From assembly GCA_028696935.1 (NCBI GenBank), contig JAQVGE010000068.1, positions 1 to 5,770 on the forward strand: 5,770 nt of DNA, in the 5' to 3' direction. Positions within the stretch are counted from its first letter, which is position 1; every line of letters begins with the position of its first letter. A program made the position numbers and the translations under genes. Of the stretch, positions 1 to 5,580 are shown piece after piece. This stretch comes from Minisyncoccota bacterium (GTDB taxonomy: Bacteria; Patescibacteria; Paceibacteria; UBA9973). The notes below the pieces were generated by a model. It searched no databases and was not told the DNA's origin. It saw only the letters and a program-made list of their open reading frames with translations.

Positions 1-1121
1 TAATTAAAGAGATTTCATATTATTTAAATAAATCAATTGATATAAAAAATGACTTGCTTGTTTTTGATGAAATACAGAATGCTCCAAAAGCGTTAACAAG
101 TCTTAAATATTTTAATGAAGAAATACCAGAATTAGATATTGCTTGTGCGGGGTCTTTACTAGGTCTCTATTTAGGAGAATATTCTTTTCCTGTTGGGAAA
201 ATAGAAATTTTAGAAATGCATCCAGTCAATTTTTTTGAATTTTTAAATGCATTAGAAGAATTTCAACTTTTAGATTATCTAAATAGTATTAATAAAAATA
301 ATTTTAAAGAAAAGAAATCTGATGTTCTACATTATAAACTTTGGAATTTACTAAAACTATATTTTGTGGTTGGAGGACTTCCTAAATCAGTCTCTATTTT
401 TAGAGAGTATAGAAAAAGAGAACTGGAAGCTTTGAAAAATGTTAGGAAATATCAAAAAGATATGGTTGTTTCTTATATGGCTGACGTTGCAAAACATTCA
501 GGTAAAGTGAATTCAATGCATATAGAAAGAATCTGGTCTAGTGTCGCTTCTAAACTTCAGAGTGAACATGATGGTTCGGCACCTAAATTTATATTTTCAG
601 ATGTTTTAGAAAAAAACAGTCGCTATTCTAATTTAAAAGGTGCTATAGATTGGCTATCAACTTGTGGTCTTATTTTAAAGTGTCCTATAGTTAATACTTC
701 TAAAATACCTCTGAGTGCATATACAAAAGAGAATATCTTTAAATTGTTTTTTTTCGATATAGGTCTTCTAGGAGCTATATCAGAACTTAACCCTGAATTA
801 ATTATGGATTATGATTATGGATCTTATAAAGGATATTTTGCAGAAAATTTTGTTATTCAGGAACTTAACTCTAAAGGGTTTAAGCTGTATAATTGGCGAG
901 AACGAACTTCAGAAGTTGAATTTCTATTAGAACATAATAAAAGCATATATCCTTTAGAAGTTAAATCAGGTTGGATAACTCAAGCAAAAAGTCTTGATGT
1001 TTATAAACATCAATATAATCCAAAGAATTTAATTATTACAAGTGCTAAAAATTTTGCTTTTATGCAAGAAAAGATACTACTTCCCTTATACTCAATATAT
1101 AATTTAGAAGCTTTTTTATAA
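1..1121 (+). CDS. AAA-type ATPase with C-terminal DUF4143 domain, 5'-truncated by window edge
   Basis: The reading frame is open to the left edge (first complete codon at base 3), so the start is outside the window; 372 residues are visible. The TTG at 54 is not a credible start because it falls inside the Walker B strand LLVFDEIQ (54-77). The P-loop (Walker A), normally some tens of residues earlier, is missing. After Walker B come CAGSLLG (about 144-164) and a stretch with SFPVGK and HPVNFFEFL, the pattern of the AAA_14/DUF4143 ATPase family. The C-terminal part carries SEVEFLL (from 909) and PLEVKSG (from 951), resembling the acidic and E-x-K elements of a PD-(D/E)XK nuclease fold. The family is widespread, often in accessory regions; its biological role is poorly known and no substrate can be named. 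The gene ends 79 bases before bamA on the same strand. Family assignment is confident, function is not. Confidence 0.88.
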   Translation, partial: IKEISYYLNKSIDIKNDLLVFDEIQNAPKALTSLKYFNEEIPELDIACAGSLLGLYLGEYSFPVGKIEILEMHPVNFFEFLNALEEFQLLDYLNSINKNNFKEKKSDVLHYKLWNLLKLYFVVGGLPKSVSIFREYRKRELEALKNVRKYQKDMVVSYMADVAKHSGKVNSMHIERIWSSVASKLQSEHDGSAPKFIFSDVLEKNSRYSNLKGAIDWLSTCGLILKCPIVNTSKIPLSAYTKENIFKLFFFDIGLLGAISELNPELIMDYDYGSYKGYFAENFVIQELNSKGFKLYNWRERTSEVEFLLEHNKSIYPLEVKSGWITQAKSLDVYKHQYNPKNLIITSAKNFAFMQEKILLPLYSIYNLEAFL

Positions 1122-1154
1122 ATTAAAACATAAAACTACATAAATTTACTTAAC

Positions 1155-1172
1155 TTTTTAATTAATTAAAAA
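1155..1172. repeat. 18-bp perfect palindrome TTTTTAATTAATTAAAAA
   Basis: The 18 bases read the same on both strands, with the centre between 1163 and 1164. It is made only of A and T, so it would be a weak hairpin in RNA but could be a dyad-symmetric protein site or an easily melted segment. It is the first of three abutting inverted repeats before bamA. In DNA this AT-rich such a palindrome can arise by chance. Confidence 0.5.
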
Positions 1173-1183
1173 CTTGAAGTTTT
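1169..1183. repeat. Inverted repeat AAAACT-TGA-AGTTTT
   Basis: Two perfect 6-base arms (1169-1174 and 1178-1183) flank a 3-base centre. The left arm overlaps the last four bases of the preceding 18-bp palindrome, so in RNA the two hairpins would exclude each other. It lies 18 bases before the annotated bamA start. It could be an operator half-site pair or a weak hairpin; no T run long enough for a standard terminator follows. Confidence 0.45.
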
Positions 1184-1195
1184 AAGAATTCTTAA
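1182..1195. repeat. 14-bp perfect palindrome TTAAGAATTCTTAA
   Basis: This palindrome is perfectly symmetric around 1188/1189 and ends five bases before the GTG start of bamA. It overlaps the preceding inverted repeat by two bases. Its position, where a ribosome binding site is expected, means that either a bound protein or RNA structure here could affect bamA expression. That consequence is inference; only the symmetry is seen. Confidence 0.45.
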
Positions 1196-1200
1196 GTAAA

Positions 1201-3537
1201 GTGTTCATAAAAAAAGAGGCATTCAATTTGTTATATATATTTATATCGTTAATATCACTGATATCTTTTAACTTAAATGCTGAAGTTGTAGAAAAAATAA
1301 CAGTACGTGGTAACAGTAGAATATCAGCTGAGGCTATTGAGTTTAAAATAAAAAATAAAGTAGGGAATCATCTGAATGAAGAAATACTTAGAGATGATAT
1401 AAAAAATATATTTGATTTAGGTTATTTTGATAATATCGTTGTTTACAAGAATGCTTCTAATAAAGGAATTGAATTAATATATGATCTTAAAGAAAAACCA
1501 ATTATAAGAAATATAGTTTTTGAAGGAAATAGTGACGTTTCTGAAAGTGACTTAAAAGAAGCTATAGATGTTAAATCTTATACAGTCCTTAATATATCCA
1601 ATATTAAAAAAGCAAAAGAAGCTATTTTAAAGCTTTATGAAGAAAAAGGTTATTACTTAGCCACTGTTACAGAAGAGCTTACACCTGCAGAAGTAGATGA
1701 AGATATTGATGAAGCAACTGACTTTTTAGATCTTAAATTTAAAATTTTGGAAAATGATAAGATAAAAGTAAAGAAAATAACTTTACTTGGTAATAAACAG
1801 ATACACGATGATGAAATTAAGGCATTTTTAGATACAAGGGAAGAAAGTCCTTTTTCTTTTTTTACAGGTTCAGGAAGTTATCGTGAAAGTACTGTAGAAA
1901 TTGATAAAGAAAAAATAGCTTTTTATTACGGGACTAAAGGTTTTCCACACATAAGAGTAAGCGGACCTATAACATCAATTACTCCTGATAAAAAATGGAT
2001 ATATATTACTTATAAGATAGAAGAGGGCGATAAATATAAATTAGGTGATATAGATTTTAAAACAAATGATATTCTTTATACCGAAGAAGAACTTAGAGAA
2101 AAACTTATACTTAAAAAAGATGAAATCTTTAATTCTTTAAGAATCAGGGAACAAATGCTCACTTATCAAAATTTATATGGTGATAAGGGCTATGCTTTTA
2201 CTAACGTAATACCAATGTTAAGATATGATACAGATGAAAAAGTAGCACATATACTATTTGAAATTGATAAGGGCGAAAAAGTATATTTTGGAAAATTTAC
2301 AGTAGTAGGAAATGATAAAACTAGAGATAAGGTAGTTAGAAGAGAATTAAATATATACGAAGGAGAACTTTACAATCATTCTAAAAAAGAACGATCTAGA
2401 GAAAAAATAATGGCCCTTGGATTTTTTGATGATGTAACTTTCCATCAAATAAGACGTAAAAATGCTGATGGAACTCCTTCTGATGTTATGGATTTAGAAA
2501 TAAGAGTAGCTGAGAGATCTTCTACAGGAACTTTTATGGTTTCTGCTGGATATAATACTTATTCAGGCTTTATTTTTATGACGCAAGTTCAACAAAGAAA
2601 CTTCCTTGGTCGTGGACAATCTCTTACTTTTAAAGCTGATATAAGTAAAATTTTAGCTTTGTATTATTTAAGTTTTTATGAACCTTATTTCTTAGATTCT
2701 GATTGGGGTCTTGGCGCTGATATTTATAGAGAAAAGCAGGAAGCTAGTTCTTTCTATTCTAGCACAACGTCATATGCTACAACTCGAACTGGTTCTAATA
2801 TAAGGCTTGGATATTCTATGACTGATTTTTGGAAGTTTTATACAAATTATAAAATAGAATATTCTAAAACAACTTGGGATGATTCATTAAGTAATATTTT
2901 TAATCCTGATATTGAAAATGGAATAACAAGTTCAGTAACACTAACACTTGAATACGATAAGAGAAATGATAGATTTATGCCGACAAAAGGATTCTTTTCA
3001 GCTCTTTCTTCTGAATTCGCCGGACTTGGTGGTAATAAACAATTTATAAAAACATTATTTGACAATAGATATTATCAGCCTATCTTTTGGGGTTTTTATC
3101 TAAGATCAAGATTATTACTTGGTGCTATTAGTGGGTATGGTGATAGTAGTATTCCATATAGTGAAAGATTTGTTATGGGTGGTGCTAATACTCTTCGTGG
3201 GTTTGATTATTATTCACAAGGGCCTGTTGTTTATGACTCAAATGGTGATCCTTTTACAGTAGGTGGTACAAAACAAATATTATTTACTACAGAACTTGAG
3301 TTTGATATTCTTAAAGAAGCAGGGATAAAGGGAGTCTTTTTCTTCGATTATGGCAATACTTTCAATAAGATAACTAGTAGTTTAAGTACTGATGTGGCAC
3401 TTCGTGCTGACTGGGGCTTTGGATTTAGGTGGAATTCTCCTATGGGCCCACTTAGATTTGAATGGGGTTTCCCAATAAATAAGAGACCGGAAGAAGCTAA
3501 AGTGATGTTCCAATTTATGATAGGTCCACCTTTCTAG
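1201..3537 (+). CDS. bamA: Outer-membrane protein assembly factor BamA (Omp85 family)
   Basis: BamA is the central outer-membrane subunit of the BAM complex, which folds and inserts beta-barrel proteins. The 778-residue product is close to the usual length (about 750-810). Residues 1-27 look like a signal peptide: K4-K5, a hydrophobic stretch LLYIFISLISLISF, and probable cleavage at NLNA/EVV. Five POTRA domains follow, at about 28-97, 100-186, 188-278, 279-360 and 361-438, several opening with the typical I-x-x-G-N strand (ITVRGNSRIS, IVFEGNSDVS, ITLLGNKQI, FTVVGNDKT). The barrel (about 441-778) contains RNFLGRGQSL, YDKRNDRFMPTKG, the loop-6 motif GGANTLRGF (LRGF at 665-668 where VRGF is common), and ends FQFMIGPPF with a C-terminal Phe, a plausible beta-signal. 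The start is uncertain: GTG at 1201 gives a charged n-region but has no Shine-Dalgarno, whereas TTG at 1228 has AAAGAGG eight bases ahead but gives an uncharged signal peptide. An in-frame TAA at 1183 rules out starts further upstream. Function is very secure. Confidence 0.97.
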   Translation: MFIKKEAFNLLYIFISLISLISFNLNAEVVEKITVRGNSRISAEAIEFKIKNKVGNHLNEEILRDDIKNIFDLGYFDNIVVYKNASNKGIELIYDLKEKPIIRNIVFEGNSDVSESDLKEAIDVKSYTVLNISNIKKAKEAILKLYEEKGYYLATVTEELTPAEVDEDIDEATDFLDLKFKILENDKIKVKKITLLGNKQIHDDEIKAFLDTREESPFSFFTGSGSYRESTVEIDKEKIAFYYGTKGFPHIRVSGPITSITPDKKWIYITYKIEEGDKYKLGDIDFKTNDILYTEEELREKLILKKDEIFNSLRIREQMLTYQNLYGDKGYAFTNVIPMLRYDTDEKVAHILFEIDKGEKVYFGKFTVVGNDKTRDKVVRRELNIYEGELYNHSKKERSREKIMALGFFDDVTFHQIRRKNADGTPSDVMDLEIRVAERSSTGTFMVSAGYNTYSGFIFMTQVQQRNFLGRGQSLTFKADISKILALYYLSFYEPYFLDSDWGLGADIYREKQEASSFYSSTTSYATTRTGSNIRLGYSMTDFWKFYTNYKIEYSKTTWDDSLSNIFNPDIENGITSSVTLTLEYDKRNDRFMPTKGFFSALSSEFAGLGGNKQFIKTLFDNRYYQPIFWGFYLRSRLLLGAISGYGDSSIPYSERFVMGGANTLRGFDYYSQGPVVYDSNGDPFTVGGTKQILFTTELEFDILKEAGIKGVFFFDYGNTFNKITSSLSTDVALRADWGFGFRWNSPMGPLRFEWGFPINKRPEEAKVMFQFMIGPPF
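1213..1219 (+). promoter_or_regulatory. Possible Shine-Dalgarno AAAGAGG for an alternative TTG start of bamA
   Basis: AAAGAGG lies inside the first codons of the annotated bamA and eight bases upstream of an in-frame TTG at 1228. If used, BamA would begin MLYIFISL and lose the K4-K5 pair that normally marks a signal peptide n-region. It may simply be Lys-Lys-Glu coding sequence. The site matters because no comparable motif precedes the GTG at 1201. Confidence 0.3.
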
Positions 3538-3604
3538 TGTTTTAAAAAAGTATGGTAATATTATATTTTTATGCTAATTTGTTTTAATTAATTTTCTTAT
3601 ATTT
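3538..3604. other. Intergenic gap between bamA and skp, no clear signal
   Basis: The 78-base space between bamA and skp is AT-rich and ends in the skp ribosome binding site. I see no GC-rich hairpin with a T run, so there is no evidence that transcription stops after bamA. A small palindrome TAATATTA (3556-3563) is unremarkable in such DNA. A secondary promoter for skp is possible but not supported by any recognisable -35/-10 pair. Confidence 0.4.
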
Positions 3605-3611
3605 AAGGAGG
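3605..3611 (+). promoter_or_regulatory. Strong Shine-Dalgarno AAGGAGG of skp
   Basis: A full consensus AAGGAGG sits four bases before the ATG at 3616 and fixes the skp start. It contrasts with bamA, which has no such motif at its annotated start, and suggests that Skp is translated at a high level. Confidence 0.85.
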
Positions 3612-3615
3612 AAAA

Positions 3616-4125
3616 ATGTTAAAAAAAATAATGATACTTAGTATGGTTTTAGTTTCTTGCAATTTAGTTGCAAGTGATATCAAATTAGGTGTTGTAGATT
3701 TTCAAACTGCTATGGAAACAGTTAAAGATGGAGAAAAAGCTAAGAAAAAATTAGAAGAAGAATTTAATGAAAAACAAAAATTAATACAAAAAAGAGAAGA
3801 AGAAATTAAAAAACTAACTGAAAATTTTCAAAAACAAGCTCCACTTCTTACTCAAGATAAAAGAGAAAAAGAACAACAAAGTATACAAAAGAAAATTCTT
3901 GAATATCAAACTCTTATTAAAGAATCAGAGTCTGCTATGCAAAAAAGACAAGTTGAACTTACTCAACCAATTATTAAATCAATGCGTAGTGTAATTGATG
4001 ATATTTCTAAAAAAGAAAATTTAGATCTTGTTTATGAAAAAAATCAAAGTGGAATATTATATAGTAAAAATCCTACGGATATTACAAATGAAGTTATAAA
4101 GAAATATAACGAGATACATAACTAA
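3616..4125 (+). CDS. skp: Periplasmic OmpH/Skp-family chaperone
   Basis: Skp is a trimeric, jellyfish-shaped periplasmic chaperone that holds unfolded outer-membrane proteins on their way to BamA. The 169-residue product has the family layout: a signal sequence (K3-K4, then IMILSMVLVS), a first strand IKLGVVDFQTAM (about 22-33), a long charged coiled-coil region rich in Lys, Glu and Gln (about 38-120) forming the tentacle, and a C-terminal part returning to the trimer body (LDLVYEKNQSGILYS, then DITNEVIKKYN). The length matches the family (about 160-180). Signal peptidase I could cut at VAS/D after residue 20, but LVSC at 12-15 also fits a lipobox and C15 is the only cysteine in the protein, so a lipoprotein form is conceivable. 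The stop overlaps the lpxD start by one base (TAATG). Sequence identity within this family is low, so the call rests on architecture plus the position directly after bamA and before lpxD. Confidence 0.93.
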   Translation: MLKKIMILSMVLVSCNLVASDIKLGVVDFQTAMETVKDGEKAKKKLEEEFNEKQKLIQKREEEIKKLTENFQKQAPLLTQDKREKEQQSIQKKILEYQTLIKESESAMQKRQVELTQPIIKSMRSVIDDISKKENLDLVYEKNQSGILYSKNPTDITNEVIKKYNEIHN

Positions 4126-5084
4126 TGAAAGTAAAAGATTTAGTTTCTTTTTTAAGTATTAAAGATGTTTTTGGCGATGATACTTTAGAAATAACTGAAG
4201 TCGATGACTTAAGAGGAGCTAAAGATAAAGCTTTAAGTTTTATAAATGATTTTAATTATTTGTCTTATTTAAAAGATTCAAAAGCAGTTTTTCTTCTTGT
4301 TGATGAAAAGATAGATGTAAATAAGGTAAAAGAATTATTCCTAAAAGAAGGTAAATCTTTTATAGTAGTTAAAAATGCTTATTTAACTTTTATTAAAATT
4401 ATTAATAAATTTTTCATAAAAGAAGAAAAGATTCAAAATACTTTAATATCTCCTAATGCTAAAATAGGTAAAAACACGAAAATATATCCTGGTGTAGTTG
4501 TGATGGATGGCGTCGATATTGGAGATAATTGTATAATAAATCCTAATGTTGTTATTTATAAAAATGTAAAAATAGGTAGTAATGTCATAATTAGTGCTGG
4601 AGCAATTATAGGAAGTGATGGTTTTGGTTATGTAAAAGATGGAGATGTTTACGTAAAAGTTCCACATCTTGGTAGCGTAATTATAGAGGATAATGTTGAG
4701 ATAGGAGCGAATAGTTGTATTGATAGAGGCACTATTCTTGATACAATTATTAAGAAATGTACTAAGATAGATAACCTCGTTCAAATAGGACATAATTGTA
4801 TAATTGGAGAAAACAATATTCTTTGTGGTATGGTAGGACTTAGTGGAAGCACAACTCTTGGTAAAAATGTAACAATGGCAGCTAATTCAGGGACTAAAGG
4901 ACATATAGAGATTGGAGATAACGTTATAGTTACAGCTAGAACTAGTGTTTCTAAAAATTTACCAAACGATGTAACTGTAAAGGGTTATCCAGCAAGACCA
5001 CTTAATGAAGAACTTAAAATACAAACCCTTGTTGGAAAACTTCCAGAAATATATAAAAGGCTTAAAAAGCTAGAGGAGGAATAA
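4125..5084 (+). CDS. lpxD: UDP-3-O-(3-hydroxyacyl)glucosamine N-acyltransferase LpxD
   Basis: LpxD performs the third step of lipid A synthesis in the cytoplasm: it transfers a 3-hydroxyacyl chain from ACP to the 2-amino group of UDP-3-O-acyl-glucosamine. The 319-residue protein has the N-terminal uridine-binding domain (about 1-100) and then a left-handed beta helix of hexapeptide repeats from about residue 108 (ISPNAKIGKNTKIYPGVVV onward) to about 275. Family marks include GSDGFGY (163-169), VPHLGSVIIEDNVEIGA (179-195), IDRGT (199-203), and IDNLVQIGHN, in which H223 aligns with catalytic His239 of E. coli LpxD. H260 in KGHIEIG matches E. coli His276, with the same 37-residue spacing. The C-terminal helix LPEIYKRLKKLEEE is also typical. 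The ATG overlaps the skp stop (TAATG) with only a weak GAG-type Shine-Dalgarno, pointing to translational coupling. No defect is visible; length and active site are normal. Confidence 0.97.
   Translation: MKVKDLVSFLSIKDVFGDDTLEITEVDDLRGAKDKALSFINDFNYLSYLKDSKAVFLLVDEKIDVNKVKELFLKEGKSFIVVKNAYLTFIKIINKFFIKEEKIQNTLISPNAKIGKNTKIYPGVVVMDGVDIGDNCIINPNVVIYKNVKIGSNVIISAGAIIGSDGFGYVKDGDVYVKVPHLGSVIIEDNVEIGANSCIDRGTILDTIIKKCTKIDNLVQIGHNCIIGENNILCGMVGLSGSTTLGKNVTMAANSGTKGHIEIGDNVIVTARTSVSKNLPNDVTVKGYPARPLNEELKIQTLVGKLPEIYKRLKKLEEE
5073..5079 (+). promoter_or_regulatory. Shine-Dalgarno GAGGAGG of fabZ inside the end of lpxD
   Basis: GAGGAGG lies four bases before the fabZ ATG (5084) and at the same time encodes part of the Glu-rich LEEE tail of LpxD. 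It fixes the fabZ start at the TAATG overlap. Confidence 0.85.
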
Positions 5085-5569
5085 TGGAACATAGAAGTAT
5101 TCGTCCTGGTAAAAACTTTGATTTAGAATGGATAAAAGATGTTCTTCCGCATAGAGATCCATTTCTTCTTATAGATTCTGTTGACGAAGTTATTGATGAA
5201 ATACCAGGTGAAAAGAAAGGACGACGTGTTATTGCATATAAAAAAATAAAAGGTGATGAATTCTATTTTAAAGGTCATTTTCCTGGTAATCCAGTTATGC
5301 CTGGAGTTTTAATTATAGAAACTATGGCTCAAGTTGGTGCTTTTGGTCTTTATGACTATAAAGATCATGGCCCAAAATATACAATGCTATTTTTAGGTTG
5401 TGATGAAGTTAGATTTAGAAAAGTTGTAAGACCTGGCATGACAATTAGAATAGAAGTTAAGACTCTTAGTTACAAACCATCTAGATCTAAATTTTATGCT
5501 GAAACACGTGATGCTGAGACTGGAGAATTATGTTGTCAAGCTATTATGTTAGCTGCTTCTAACGTATAA
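5084..5569 (+). CDS. fabZ: 3-hydroxyacyl-[acyl-carrier-protein] dehydratase FabZ
   Basis: FabZ removes water from 3-hydroxyacyl-ACP to give trans-2-enoyl-ACP in type II fatty-acid elongation, in the cytoplasm. It competes with LpxA and LpxD for 3-hydroxyacyl-ACP, and so influences the balance of phospholipid and lipid A. The 161-residue hotdog-fold protein contains LPHRDPFLLID (21-31), the central-helix motif GHFPGNPVMPGVLIIETMAQ (64-83) with catalytic H65 and E79 (14 apart, as in E. coli His54/Glu68), and FLGCDEVRFRKVVRPG (103-118), which matches the family's substrate-tunnel strand region. About ten residues precede the usual N-terminal alpha-helix, so the protein is slightly longer than E. 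coli FabZ (151). The start overlaps the lpxD stop (TAATG) with a strong Shine-Dalgarno. FabA is unlikely given the Glu rather than Asp at the active site and the context between lpxD and lpxA. Confidence 0.97.
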   Translation: MEHRSIRPGKNFDLEWIKDVLPHRDPFLLIDSVDEVIDEIPGEKKGRRVIAYKKIKGDEFYFKGHFPGNPVMPGVLIIETMAQVGAFGLYDYKDHGPKYTMLFLGCDEVRFRKVVRPGMTIRIEVKTLSYKPSRSKFYAETRDAETGELCCQAIMLAASNV

Positions 5570-5571
5570 TT

Positions 5572-5576
5572 GGAGA
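5572..5576 (+). promoter_or_regulatory. Shine-Dalgarno GGAGA of lpxA
   Basis: GGAGA stands four bases before the ATG at 5581, within the 11-base gap after the fabZ stop. The same spacing is used for skp and fabZ, supporting this start for lpxA. Confidence 0.75.
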
Positions 5577-5580
5577 AATT

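Larger units (their letters stand above)
1122..1200. promoter_or_regulatory. AT-rich intergenic gap upstream of bamA
   Basis: This 79-base gap separates the DUF4143 ATPase gene from bamA and is the likely place for a bamA promoter. It is almost entirely A and T, so -10-like hexamers occur everywhere and I could not pick a convincing -35/-10 pair. There is no GC-rich hairpin followed by a T run that would serve as a standard terminator for the upstream gene. The distal half is occupied by three inverted repeats, listed separately. No good Shine-Dalgarno precedes the GTG at 1201. A regulatory role is inferred from position only. Confidence 0.35.

Noticed and set aside
54..1121. Full-length gene starting at TTG 54
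   Set aside because: The frame continues open to the left edge and the TTG lies within the Walker B strand, so the gene is truncated by the window rather than starting there.
1169..1195. Rho-independent terminator of the DUF4143 gene
   Set aside because: The inverted repeats are AT-rich with weak stems and no following T run of useful length, so they do not meet the usual pattern.
2847..3065. 72-codon open frame on the - strand inside bamA
   Set aside because: It lies wholly within the strongly conserved BamA barrel coding sequence, shows no recognisable protein features, and is best explained as a shadow frame.
3575..3603. Promoter for skp with -10-like TATATT at 3598
   Set aside because: The -10 would nearly touch the Shine-Dalgarno, leaving almost no leader, and the matching -35 position (TAATTT) is a poor fit; such hexamers are expected by chance in this AT-rich gap.
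4443..4793. 116-codon open frame on the - strand inside lpxD
   Set aside because: It is antisense to the hexapeptide repeats; its Ile/Asn/Tyr/Thr-rich, repetitive translation mirrors those repeats and resembles no protein I know.
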